DNA of 52,211 nucleotides from a virus. The stretch covers positions 1 through 52,211 of the IMG/VR virus record IMGVR_UViG_3300033149_003773. One strand, given 5' to 3'. The position numbers were made by a program, and so were the translations under genes. The notes beneath the pieces are model-generated. The model searched no databases. It was not told the DNA's origin and worked only from the letters and a program-made list of their open reading frames with translations. Below are positions 22,768-30,253 of the stretch, one piece after another. The stretch's first letter is position 1, and each line of letters opens with the position of its first letter.

Positions 22768-23109
22768 ATGAAGGAGCTAAAAAAGTTTGTTATAAATAAT
22801 ATTTTTAGAAACTTAGACAAATCCTTTCCTCAAGAAGAGGAGCTCATAATCAAAAAATTTTCCTTCAAAGGCAAGAAAGTTGCTTGTGAAAAAGATTATC
22901 CTCATGTTCCTCACACTGTAAAGATGTATACAACTGTTAATGGGGATACCCTTGAGGAATTCTGTCTTGGCTGGGAAGGTAAAACTCTCGATAATACTCT
23001 ATTGGTAATATGGATTCAGGAATTTCTTCCACCAGATGAGAGCTTTAATTATGAACGGGTTCAAGGGTATTACATCATGCTTCCACTTCATTCGGTGATA
23101 CCTTCTTAA
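22768..23109 (+). CDS. Small protein, family D (paralogue of 13952)
   Basis: A 113-residue protein starting MKELKKFVINNIFRNLDKSF. It shares PHVPHT, EEFCLGWEG and a following VIWI strand with the gene at 13952-14248. The Cys pair of that paralogue is reduced to one Cys (KVACEKDYPHVPH), which argues against a strict zinc site. ATG 22768 follows AAGGAGAGTGAG. It is the last gene of the array before a promoter-like region. Confidence 0.65.
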   Translation: MKELKKFVINNIFRNLDKSFPQEEELIIKKFSFKGKKVACEKDYPHVPHTVKMYTTVNGDTLEEFCLGWEGKTLDNTLLVIWIQEFLPPDESFNYERVQGYYIMLPLHSVIPS

Positions 23110-23200
23110 TCAGAACAAGAGGAGGTGAATTAAAGAAGAAGCCGAAAAGCACTTTTAACAGAAAATACCAATTTTCCTTCCGTATACGGGTGGTATATAG

Positions 23201-23206
23201 TATAAT
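23201..23206 (+). promoter_or_regulatory. Possible promoter -10 box
   Basis: TATAAT within AGTATAATTATATATGTATCCC. A weak TTCCGT lies 17 bases upstream as -35. A similar GTATAATTATATAT word lies at 32604-32617. It would drive the genes from 23263 on. Confidence 0.4.
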
Positions 23207-23226
23207 TATATATGTATCCCAAAAGA

Positions 23227-23254
23227 TATGTTACAGACTCCCTTGTAAGTGGAG
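23227..23254 (+). promoter_or_regulatory. Conserved leader motif, copy 2
   Basis: TATGTTACAGACTCCC then TTGTA and AGTGGAG, as at 19311-19337. Here the GGAGG is the Shine-Dalgarno of the next gene, nine bases before its ATG, and CTCC can pair with it. A translational switch is possible. Confidence 0.55.
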
Positions 23255-23262
23255 GTGATTAA

Positions 23263-23976
23263 ATGGGGAAAGGCAGGAAAAAGAAAATCACAAAGAAAGA
23301 GGAAAGTACTGTACAAGGTAAGATACTTACACCCGATCTTGAACGATTGCTACGGTCTTATATAGTTGTGCAAAGACAAAGGCTATCGGCAGAGCTAAGG
23401 ACACTTTCACTTGGTGGTGATGAAATTCTCGATAGGATGTTAGACATGGTCAAGCATGTGGAAAAGGAACTGGCAAAACAGATTCAGAAAAAGATAGAAA
23501 ACACAGAGTTGTATCATAACTTTTTTGCTCGAGTTAAAGGTGTGGGAACATCAACAGCAGCGAAGATAATCTTCTATGTAAAAGACATTGAACGTTTTCC
23601 TACGGTGTCGAAGCTGTGGCGTTATGCAGGGTATGGCGTTACAAACGGAAAAGCGGACACTTTGAGAAAAGGTGAAAAGTTGTGTTACAATCCACGATTC
23701 AAAGGCATGCTGTATTACACGGGTATACTGCTTATTAGCAAATCTAAGAAATATCGTGCATACTACGAAAAAGCGAAGGAGTATTACCGTATCAATAGAC
23801 CACAATGGAATAAGATGCACATATTTAGGGCGGCATTAAGAAAAACCATTAAGCTATTCTTATCACACCTATGGGAAGTTTGGCGAAAAATCGAGGGGTT
23901 ACCAGTTAGAAAGCCTTATGCGATAGAATACTGCGGGCATACCACGGTTTATAAGCCAGAAGATTTCTTTGATTAA
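23263..23976 (+). CDS. IS110-type C-terminal (Tnp_20) domain protein, stand-alone
   Basis: A 237-residue basic protein. After a helical segment it has a helix-hairpin-helix FARVKGVGTSTAAKIIFYV and FPTVSKLWRYAGYG, the pattern of the IS116/IS110/IS902 C-terminal domain, then a long helical part (HIFRAALRKTIKLFLSHLW) and a C-terminal YAIEYCGHTTVYKP. The N-terminal DEDD RuvC-like domain of full IS110 enzymes is absent, and the usual active serine is not evident. I recall similar stand-alone proteins in many phages, labelled transposase. A DNA-structure binding role is more likely than transposition. Confidence 0.7.
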   Translation: MGKGRKKKITKKEESTVQGKILTPDLERLLRSYIVVQRQRLSAELRTLSLGGDEILDRMLDMVKHVEKELAKQIQKKIENTELYHNFFARVKGVGTSTAAKIIFYVKDIERFPTVSKLWRYAGYGVTNGKADTLRKGEKLCYNPRFKGMLYYTGILLISKSKKYRAYYEKAKEYYRINRPQWNKMHIFRAALRKTIKLFLSHLWEVWRKIEGLPVRKPYAIEYCGHTTVYKPEDFFD

Positions 23977-23988
23977 CCTTTCCCGATT

Positions 23989-24205
23989 ATGTGAACCTGC
24001 ATGTAATGAGACCCACGCAGAGATGTGAGCCTAAATACAATGATGTCCATCTGTACATAGCGAACCAGTATTCAATGTTTTCCATTTGAAAGTGTGAACC
24101 ATTTCTTTATGTGTGACCCAAAATTTTGTGTGAACCATCATATTGTGTGAGCCGATTTCTTGTGTGAACCATTCCTTTGTGTGACCCAATTCTCTTGTGT
24201 GTCTT
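23989..24205 (+). repeat. Iteron-like array, 13 units of about 17 bp
   Basis: Core GTGTGA[ACG]CC starts at 23989, 24006, 24023, 24040, 24058, 24075, 24092, 24111, 24128, 24145, 24162, 24179 and 24197, so the spacing is 17 with four exceptions (18, 19, 18 and a truncated last unit). Units from 24092 on are near-perfect; earlier ones are degenerate. The period is not a multiple of three and no plus-strand gene covers it. Such arrays bind initiator or repressor proteins; it lies at the head of the replication module. Confidence 0.8.
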
Positions 24206-24229
24206 TTAAAAAGGGGAGGAGGTGTAAAA

Positions 24230-24559
24230 GTGATTTTGAAGTTTAGAACAGCGAGGGCGGGTTTAAAGTTGAAATTAATCTTAGAGATGTCATATGTGTG
24301 TGAAGCCGAACGTGTGCTTATTGAAAGAGAATTTAGAAAATGTTGCTGGTTTGATCCTGGTAATTCATTCATCATAAAGGAATTTGACATGGGCAAGTCT
24401 ACACCAGATAAGATATTTAGAAAAATAAGAAAAACCATTGACAAAGTGGTTGCTAAGTTGGAAAAGACATACAAGCGTTTCTATGATAGCTTTTCAGACA
24501 TTATCTGGTTTTCAGAGGTAAGTCTGATTCCAAGATCAAGGGGTGAGCTAAATGATTAG
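24230..24559 (+). CDS. Hypothetical protein
   Basis: A 109-residue protein starting at GTG 24230 after GGGGAGGAGGTG. N-terminal strands (VILKFRTARAGLKLKLILEM), then Cys-rich EFRKCCWFDP, a basic helix (PDKIFRKIRKTIDKVVAKLEKTYKR in two parts). It is the first gene after the iteron-like array, so it may be the array's binding protein, but no DNA-binding motif is clear. Overlaps the next small gene by eight bases. Confidence 0.55.
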   Translation: MILKFRTARAGLKLKLILEMSYVCEAERVLIEREFRKCCWFDPGNSFIIKEFDMGKSTPDKIFRKIRKTIDKVVAKLEKTYKRFYDSFSDIIWFSEVSLIPRSRGELND

Positions 24560-24695
24560 CTTCTTTATTGGCTTGATTGTAGGTGGTATTAGTGGTTTAA
24601 TGGTGTCCAGTTTGCTATTTGCATCTTCGGATACTTTATATCAAGAAAATAGGCAATTACGTAATAAATTAAAGAGATTAAAAGGGGGTGAATGA
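24552..24695 (+). CDS. Small single-span membrane protein
   Basis: A 47-residue protein starting MISFFIGLIVGGISGLMVSS. Residues 3-23 form one hydrophobic span with a GxxxG-like pattern, followed by a charged helix (YQENRQLRNKLKRLKGGE). ATG 24552 follows GGGGTGAGCTA and overlaps the previous stop. The layout (out/in span then basic cytoplasmic tail) suits a small inner-membrane protein. Function unknown. Confidence 0.5.
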   Translation: MISFFIGLIVGGISGLMVSSLLFASSDTLYQENRQLRNKLKRLKGGE

Positions 24696-24705
24696 GGTGC
24701 AAAGC

Positions 24706-25056
24706 ATGAGGGACATAATTAATTTCGTGAGAACAGAGCTGGAGCAGATAACAGATGAGATTGTCAATAAGAGACAGTTGTTTTTCACCTACACTTCAGA
24801 ATCGGGAGTAACTTATGTGTTTGAGGAAATGCCATTTTCACAAAAAGATTTTCAAGTGGTTATAGGAGACAAGAAGTATAGCTATGGATCGATAGAACGA
24901 ATTACACTTAATGAGTTAGAGAAAATCGTTACGGATATAACTAACGGTTTAAGAGAAGAGCTGCTTTCTTTGACAGATAATATGTTGAAAGAGTTGTGTT
25001 CTAAAGTTGAGAAGTATATGCAAAGCAAAGAAGGGAAGGAGCGGTCTGATGGATAA
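24706..25056 (+). CDS. Hypothetical protein
   Basis: A 116-residue protein starting MRDIINFVRTELEQITDEI. Two helical ends enclose a beta part (QLFFTYTSESGVTYVFEEM, FQVVIGDKKYSYGS). ATG 24706 follows GAGGTG; GTG 24697 and 24688 are alternatives. No family recognised. It and its neighbours are packed head to tail in one operon. Confidence 0.55.
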   Translation: MRDIINFVRTELEQITDEIVNKRQLFFTYTSESGVTYVFEEMPFSQKDFQVVIGDKKYSYGSIERITLNELEKIVTDITNGLREELLSLTDNMLKELCSKVEKYMQSKEGKERSDG

Positions 25057-25309
25057 TATCGAACAGATATTGTATAAGTTGAGCGAGGATGTTGATATGT
25101 TTATCAGTTTGTTTGAGCCTGAAGTGGTGTGGAGGAACAAGGAAAAAGATGATGAAATTGTTATGATTGGTCAACCTATCTATACTGAAGATTCTTCTAT
25201 TGTAACTGAATTTAACCTCTCGGGAGACCAAATTGAGCAGATCAATGATCTATTTTGGGACTTGGTTATTGAAAAGTTTTCAGCAAAATTACGGCAGGAG
25301 GTGTCATGA
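25049..25309 (+). CDS. Hypothetical small acidic protein
   Basis: An 86-residue acidic protein starting MDNIEQILYKLSEDVDMF, mainly helical, with a C-terminal LSGDQIEQINDLFWDLVIEK. ATG 25049 follows GGAAGGAGCGG. It overlaps the previous gene by eight bases, and the next ATG starts right after its stop. Function unknown. Confidence 0.55.
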   Translation: MDNIEQILYKLSEDVDMFISLFEPEVVWRNKEKDDEIVMIGQPIYTEDSSIVTEFNLSGDQIEQINDLFWDLVIEKFSAKLRQEVS

Positions 25310-25519
25310 ATGTTGGTGAAAAACGTGTATACAAGCATCGATGCGGACGTTGTAGAGATTGTAGATAAGATACGGAAAGAGTACGGATTATCATTCAGGC
25401 AAATTGTTAACGATGCTATTAGACATTACTGGGAACAAGCACTGAAGCCGAAAGAGGAAGAAGTCAAAGAAAAAGAAAGCAAGAAGGGTACGAAGAAAAA
25501 AGCAAAAAGAAAGGGGTGA
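25310..25519 (+). CDS. Ribbon-helix-helix DNA-binding protein
   Basis: A 69-residue protein. A strand VKNVYTSIDADVVEIV is followed by two helices (EIVDKIRKEYG and SFRQIVNDAIRHYWEQA) as in Arc/CopG-like proteins, then a Lys/Glu-rich tail (EEEVKEKESKKGTKKKAKRK). The strand pair would enter the DNA major groove of a dimer. The gene is 1.1 kb from the iteron-like array, so it is a candidate binder or regulator. ATG 25310 follows GGAGGTGTCATGA. Confidence 0.7.
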   Translation: MLVKNVYTSIDADVVEIVDKIRKEYGLSFRQIVNDAIRHYWEQALKPKEEEVKEKESKKGTKKKAKRKG

Positions 25520-25523
25520 GATA

Positions 25524-25805
25524 ATGTTTTACAAGATTGCTTCTGAGTGGCTAAACAAGAAAAATGTTCCTGTTTCTGGTGAGGCTAAATTCAGGCTTGA
25601 AGATGGTACTGAAAAGGTTATACAGTTCGAAGGTACAATTGATTTCACTCAAGTACAACCTATACTGAATATGCACATTAGAGATGAAATTAGAAGATAC
25701 CCTGTTGCGATAGCAAAGGTTATGGAAAGAAAACTGCAATGCTTTTACTTTCAACCCGACAATCCCAAGAGATATGTTTTCTTCTCGATTGAGGAGGCGG
25801 TGTAA
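25524..25805 (+). CDS. Hypothetical protein
   Basis: A 93-residue protein starting MFYKIASEWLNKKNVPVSGE. Beta strands (EAKFRLEDGTEKVIQFEGTI), a helix (MHIRDEIRRYPVAIAKVM) and a last strand KRYVFFSIEEAV. Its stop overlaps the start of the ATPase gene (TAATG), so it is coupled to the recombination module. Function unknown. Confidence 0.6.
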   Translation: MFYKIASEWLNKKNVPVSGEAKFRLEDGTEKVIQFEGTIDFTQVQPILNMHIRDEIRRYPVAIAKVMERKLQCFYFQPDNPKRYVFFSIEEAV

Positions 25806-26656
25806 TGTTTCAAAACTTTAAGATTTCTGATAAGCCAGCTTATGCAAAGGTATTGCTCTATGGAATGGCTGGTGTTGGTAAAACGGTGTTTGCTTTATCA
25901 CATCCTGGGGTTGGTTATCTTATTGACACAGAAGGGGGAGCAGACCATTATGCTAAGTATTTTCGGAATGTCAAAGTCTTGTACACTACCGATTATGATG
26001 AAATTTTCAAAGCACTTACTTGGCTTAAGGATAACGCAGACCCCAATGGTTTCTTAATATTTGATAGTGAAACATTGTTCTGGGATGCGTTACAGTATGA
26101 AAGAGCCCAGTACATGCAAGGCTCAGAAGTAAAAGTTAAACAACTGAATTTAGGTGATTGGGGCATAATCAAAAAGATAGTCAAGAACATACATAAGATG
26201 ATGATCGATCTAAACATGGACGTGATTGCAATAGCACATGAAAAAGCAGATTCATCAGATAGCGGGAGTGTAATTGGTTATGTTCCTGATACTGAAAGAA
26301 ATATCCCTTACTACTTCGATATAGTTATGCGCATGACAAAAAAAGGTTCTGCTCGAAGGCTTGAAGTGATAAAGAAACGGGTTTCGAACGTTGTAACTGG
26401 TGAGATAATCGATGTTACTTGTAAAACTTGGGGAGAAACATTTGAGGGTGTATTTGAAACCGTAAAGAGGGAGCAAGAAGACATAATGCGGGATTGGAAT
26501 GTTAAGTTGATTATGGCAGAAACAAAAGAGCAAATTACTTCTCTCGTTAGAGACCTCGAGAAAGAGCAACTACCTGAACAAGCCAAGAAGGACATCAAAG
26601 AGAGATTCAGAGAAAAATACAAGAGATTGAATGAGATTGCCAAGGAGGTGGTATGA
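25805..26656 (+). CDS. RecA-like AAA ATPase (AAA_24 type)
   Basis: A 283-residue ATPase. Walker A is GMAGVGKT (20-27), followed by the ALSHPGVGYLIDTEGG segment typical of phage AAA_24 nucleotide-binding proteins; Walker B is GFLIFDSET near residue 80; MDVIAIAHEKAD near 140 is the sensor strand. Such proteins lie with SSB and annealing or nuclease genes and are thought to act in phage recombination (Sak4-like in some phages). The next gene, an SSB-like protein, overlaps by ATGA. C-terminus is helical and charged. Confidence 0.75.
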   Translation: MFQNFKISDKPAYAKVLLYGMAGVGKTVFALSHPGVGYLIDTEGGADHYAKYFRNVKVLYTTDYDEIFKALTWLKDNADPNGFLIFDSETLFWDALQYERAQYMQGSEVKVKQLNLGDWGIIKKIVKNIHKMMIDLNMDVIAIAHEKADSSDSGSVIGYVPDTERNIPYYFDIVMRMTKKGSARRLEVIKKRVSNVVTGEIIDVTCKTWGETFEGVFETVKREQEDIMRDWNVKLIMAETKEQITSLVRDLEKEQLPEQAKKDIKERFREKYKRLNEIAKEVV

Positions 26657-27090
26657 TGACCTTTGAAGAAGATGTTGTCGATTTTTCAGAAGAAGAGGAG
26701 TCTTATACTGGCGGAGCACCAGAAGGATATCATGTAGGTACTATTAGGATCGCTGAAGTAAGGAGGGCAAAGAGTGGTAATAGGTATATAAAACTCATGA
26801 TAACTGTGGGCAGTTACTCACCCATTAATGCACTGATGTTCTTGAATTACTCACAAAGTAGACGTGGATTCATGGAAATGATGGAAGCCTTCAATGTTAA
26901 ACTTGAAAGGAGACCTTATACCTTTAGCGAACTAAATAATATACTTAGTGTCGTAATAGGTGAAAGAATCAGATTTAAGCTCACATATGATAAAAAGGGA
27001 TTTGCTCAAATTTCTGACATTAAAAGATATAGTGGAGAAGGCGTGGAACAACCGAAGATACCGAACGATGACGATACTCCACCATTCTGA
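26653..27090 (+). CDS. Single-strand DNA-binding-like protein
   Basis: A 145-residue protein. The middle (YHVGTIRIAEVRRAKSGNRY, IKLMITVGSYS) is OB-fold-like, as in DUF669 phage proteins, and the C-terminus is the acidic IPNDDDTPPF, the pattern of the SSB tail that recruits partners. It would coat single strands during replication and recombination. It starts by ATGA overlap with the ATPase gene. The tail is seen; the OB fold is inferred from strands. Confidence 0.7.
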   Translation: MMTFEEDVVDFSEEEESYTGGAPEGYHVGTIRIAEVRRAKSGNRYIKLMITVGSYSPINALMFLNYSQSRRGFMEMMEAFNVKLERRPYTFSELNNILSVVIGERIRFKLTYDKKGFAQISDIKRYSGEGVEQPKIPNDDDTPPF

Positions 27091-27105
27091 TGAGGAGAGG
27101 TTTTC

Positions 27106-28935
27106 ATGGAATTCATCTACACTGAGTTTGCACAAGGTGTTCACGATCGTGGAAACATAATTCCTTATTATGATATTCCTAAGGCTATTGAAGAATTACC
27201 TCCTAAACAGCGGAAGGATATTTTCATTAACACTTTGTTGTTTGATAAAACGTTTATGGAATATGTAAAAAATACGGGTAGCGTAAGCGGGTATCTTGGA
27301 CCCGCTTACATGCCCTACTTTCCAATTGATATTGACGGTGAAGATTCACTTGAAGTAGTGCGCAATATTCTTGATTTTCTGCAAAGTAATGAAGTTCCAA
27401 TCGAGTTCCTCCGTGTATTCTTTTCAGGCTCAAAAGGCTTTCATATCATGATACCGAATAGCATGATAGGCGCCGAACCATCTGAAAATATATCAACTTA
27501 CATGAGAAAATTCTATGAACTATTGTTTGGTAAGGATTTAATAGATACTTCAATATATAACCATGTTAGGCTGTTTAGGTATCCGAATACGATACACTCA
27601 AAAAGTGGTTTATATAAACATGAGCTATCTATTGAACAAATATCCCAGTTGACATTTAATGAGATTAAGCAACTTGCTACTCAACCTTCAACGTACAAAG
27701 CTAACAATTACACAGGTGAGCACATTACATTCCTGCGAAACTATTGGAAAGAAGCGATAAATAGGTCAAGTACGATAGTAAAACAAATTACTATTAAGGA
27801 TGACACACCAGAAGATGCAAAGTACTATTGCTATAAGGCACTATTCAGAAAAGGTGCACCAGAAGGGCAAAGAAATGAAACAGCACTTAGAGCCGCTTGG
27901 ATTCTAAAGAAGACAGGTTTACCTTTTGAATTGGCACTTGAAACGGTAAATAAATGGAATTACTTGAATCAACCCCCTTTACCAGAAAAGGAGATAGAAC
28001 AAGTTGTAAGACACGTCTTCGAGCACGATTACAAGTTTGGTTGTACGGATAAAATACTTTCACAATACTGCAATCACGCATGTCCTATATTTCAAATACG
28101 CCTAAAAAGACAAGAAGAAAAGAAAGAGGTTTATAACTTTCATCAGCTCGCCATTAACTATGCAAACTTTGCTAAAATGTGGGCTACACAAGCTATACCA
28201 TTTGGACATGAAGGCATCGATAGGTACTTTCGTGGCTTATTGCCAGGATTTCTTGTTTATATCATTGCCCGTCCTGGGATTGGAAAGACAAGTTTTGCAG
28301 TAGATTTGATATATAGGTTAGCAGAAAAGAAAATACCTGCAGTCTTCTTCTCACTTGAAATGAGCAAAGAAATGATTTTTGAGCGTATGGCTTCACGAGC
28401 ATTAGGAATACCACAAGACAAGCTGATGTATCTTGCCCTCGAAAAAGGTTTTACTCAATATACCGAAACATTGAATGATGTCTATAACACCGTTATTGTT
28501 AATGAAAAAGCGGGAGTAGATTTGGAATATATCAAGAACTACGTTCGTTTTGTTGAAAGCAGCGTTTTGGGTAAGAAGGTAAAAGTTGTCGTAATAGATC
28601 ATTTTACAGCCATAGCAATAAGTGGTGGTTCACCTTATGAGCAAGCAAGTAAGAAAGCGATAGGCTTGCAACAATTATCGAAAGAATTAGAAGCTTCGTT
28701 TATAGTGTTAACTCATACCAATAGGCAAGCTGGAAGGGGGGATATAGAGGTTGAGATTAATATGGGGCGTGATTCATCAATAATTGAAGATACGGCAGAC
28801 CTAATTCTTACAATGTGGCTTGATGAGAATGATTCAAGATATGTAAAGATTGCTAAGAATCGTTATGGGGTCAGTGGTATAACTATGAAAACTATGCCTG
28901 ATTTTACCACGAATAAGTGGGAGATCAAGGTTTAA
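27106..28935 (+). CDS. Primase-helicase (AEP-like primase + DnaB-like helicase)
   Basis: A 609-residue bifunctional protein. Residues 60-190 resemble archaeo-eukaryotic primase: YFPIDIDGED (Asp75, Asp77), FFSGSKGFHIMIP (107-117) and RLFRYPNTIHSKSGLYK. Residues 240-330 resemble a primase C-terminal domain with a Cys/His cluster (CNHACPIF). Residues 370-609 are a DnaB-type helicase: Walker A ARPGIGKTS near 388, FFSLEMSKEMI, VVVIDHFTAI and VLTHTNRQAG. It primes and unwinds at the phage fork. Confidence 0.88.
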   Translation: MEFIYTEFAQGVHDRGNIIPYYDIPKAIEELPPKQRKDIFINTLLFDKTFMEYVKNTGSVSGYLGPAYMPYFPIDIDGEDSLEVVRNILDFLQSNEVPIEFLRVFFSGSKGFHIMIPNSMIGAEPSENISTYMRKFYELLFGKDLIDTSIYNHVRLFRYPNTIHSKSGLYKHELSIEQISQLTFNEIKQLATQPSTYKANNYTGEHITFLRNYWKEAINRSSTIVKQITIKDDTPEDAKYYCYKALFRKGAPEGQRNETALRAAWILKKTGLPFELALETVNKWNYLNQPPLPEKEIEQVVRHVFEHDYKFGCTDKILSQYCNHACPIFQIRLKRQEEKKEVYNFHQLAINYANFAKMWATQAIPFGHEGIDRYFRGLLPGFLVYIIARPGIGKTSFAVDLIYRLAEKKIPAVFFSLEMSKEMIFERMASRALGIPQDKLMYLALEKGFTQYTETLNDVYNTVIVNEKAGVDLEYIKNYVRFVESSVLGKKVKVVVIDHFTAIAISGGSPYEQASKKAIGLQQLSKELEASFIVLTHTNRQAGRGDIEVEINMGRDSSIIEDTADLILTMWLDENDSRYVKIAKNRYGVSGITMKTMPDFTTNKWEIKV

Positions 28936-28951
28936 GATGGGAGGAAAGATT

Positions 28952-29599
28952 ATGTACAACAAGATCACGATAACTTTGAAAGAACATGTGAATAAGTTCA
29001 GAGACATTCTTGATACAGTGAGTGCTCTAATTGAAGAGGGGCATCCAGAGCTGGAGATACTCGATAAGTTAAATAACATAGCACACCAGATATTATTTGA
29101 CATATGCTACTCTTGTACAATGGTAAAGTCTGCAATCGGGGCAAGTATTCAGTCAGAAAATGAAGCTGAAGCTTCGAAAGTTCTCGGCAATCTCATTGCA
29201 GAATCCTCTAATGTAGCGGTGGGCATTTTTAAGAATGGCATAAAAGAGCTGGAAAAAATATCACAACGGCTTTGTGAAAAAATTCAAGAAGGTTCACAAA
29301 GACCTGCAAATGAACTGATGCCTGATTTTGCAACAGCACTTTCAATTATTGTAAACTCATACATGATTTGTGTCTTTTCAGAGGATGCTTTGGGTGTTCC
29401 TGTAAAAGGAGAAGATAAAGAATTTAAAGAGGGAGTGCAAGCAGTCGTAAGTGCTATGACACTTGAGATGTTTAATGATCCAAAAAGGAAACAAGCCAAT
29501 AAGGAATATTATGACCGTGTGACAAAGTTGAACAAGGAAGCATTAAGTAAGTTTATAGATGATGAGGATGACGAAGATGGGGAAAATGCAAAGGAATAA
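28952..29599 (+). CDS. Hypothetical protein of the replication module
   Basis: A 215-residue, wholly helical, acidic protein starting MYNKITITLKEHVNKFRDIL and ending in DEDDEDGENAKE. ATG 28952 follows GGGAGGAAAGATT. It lies between the primase-helicase and the resolvase genes and overlaps the latter by 23 bases, so it is cotranslated with them. No family recognised; a loader or accessory role is only a guess. Confidence 0.6.
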   Translation: MYNKITITLKEHVNKFRDILDTVSALIEEGHPELEILDKLNNIAHQILFDICYSCTMVKSAIGASIQSENEAEASKVLGNLIAESSNVAVGIFKNGIKELEKISQRLCEKIQEGSQRPANELMPDFATALSIIVNSYMICVFSEDALGVPVKGEDKEFKEGVQAVVSAMTLEMFNDPKRKQANKEYYDRVTKLNKEALSKFIDDEDDEDGENAKE

Positions 29600-29873
29600 G
29601 GGATATCGTGGTGAGCATAATCTTGTAAGAATACTTAAGGAATCTGGAATAGAAGCAAAGCGGATACCTTTGTCAGGAGCCACTGAATTTCAAAAAGGAG
29701 ATGTGCAAATACAAGACTTTATTGCAGAAGTTAAGCTACGCAAAAATGGCTTTAAACAAATATATAAGTGGCTTGAAAATTCCGACATCCTGTTTATAAA
29801 AGCAGATAGGAAACCATATCTTGCAGTTATCCCACTTGAATTGCTTGTGGACTTACTTCAAAACCAGAGGTGA
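29577..29873 (+). CDS. Holliday junction resolvase-like PD-(D/E)XK nuclease
   Basis: A 98-residue protein like the small Hjc-type resolvases: NKGYRGEHNLVRIL with Glu13, then KGDV with Asp42 and AEVKLR with Glu51 and Lys53. These form the PD-(D/E)XK metal site. It would cut branched DNA before packaging or during recombination. ATG 29577 lies nine bases after GAGG. The gene overlaps the previous one. Confidence 0.75.
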   Translation: MGKMQRNKGYRGEHNLVRILKESGIEAKRIPLSGATEFQKGDVQIQDFIAEVKLRKNGFKQIYKWLENSDILFIKADRKPYLAVIPLELLVDLLQNQR

Positions 29874-29877
29874 TGGT

Positions 29878-30240
29878 ATGCAACTCTTTGGTAAGCGCAT
29901 CAGGATTTATACCGCTTTTAGAGAGTTTCTCATTGTTCCAGCACCAGAATCAACAGTTAGAATTTACAGCGATGGTATTGAGATTGACGAGCGAAACACC
30001 AGTGAACCACGAGTTTATCTAATAAAACTTAACAAGAACATGAAAGATTTTCTTGCAACTCTTGAAGCGCATAATGAAGTTACACTTTATTGCCCTAAGT
30101 ACAAAGTAGCACGAAAGTTTTATGAGCGAAACTACAATATCACGGATAAAGACGGGATTGTTCTGAAGGTTGAACGCACAGAAGGTTTTAAGAAAGTAAC
30201 TTATGAAAAGTTTTACTTTCTTAACTGCAAGGTTGGTTAG
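29878..30240 (+). CDS. Hypothetical protein
   Basis: A 120-residue protein starting MQLFGKRIRIYTAFREFLIV. It is basic and beta-rich (VRIYSDGIEIDERN, EVTLYCPKYKVARKFYE), with DGIVLKVERTEGFKKVTYEKF at the end. ATG 29878 follows AGAGGTG. No family recognised. It sits between two nuclease genes. Confidence 0.6.
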   Translation: MQLFGKRIRIYTAFREFLIVPAPESTVRIYSDGIEIDERNTSEPRVYLIKLNKNMKDFLATLEAHNEVTLYCPKYKVARKFYERNYNITDKDGIVLKVERTEGFKKVTYEKFYFLNCKVG

Positions 30241-30253
30241 AGGAGGGGAACAT

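Noticed and set aside
23263-23976. Active insertion sequence of the IS110 family
   Set aside because: The N-terminal DEDD domain is missing and I see no flanking ends or target duplication.
23989-24205. CRISPR array
   Set aside because: The unit is only 17 bases including the variable part, without 30-40 base spacers, and no cas1/cas2 genes are near.
24031-24474. 147-codon minus-strand frame across the iteron-like array
   Set aside because: Its apparent His-Thr-rich repeats come from the 17-base array. The plus-strand gene at 24230 has a strong Shine-Dalgarno and overlaps it, while this frame has none.
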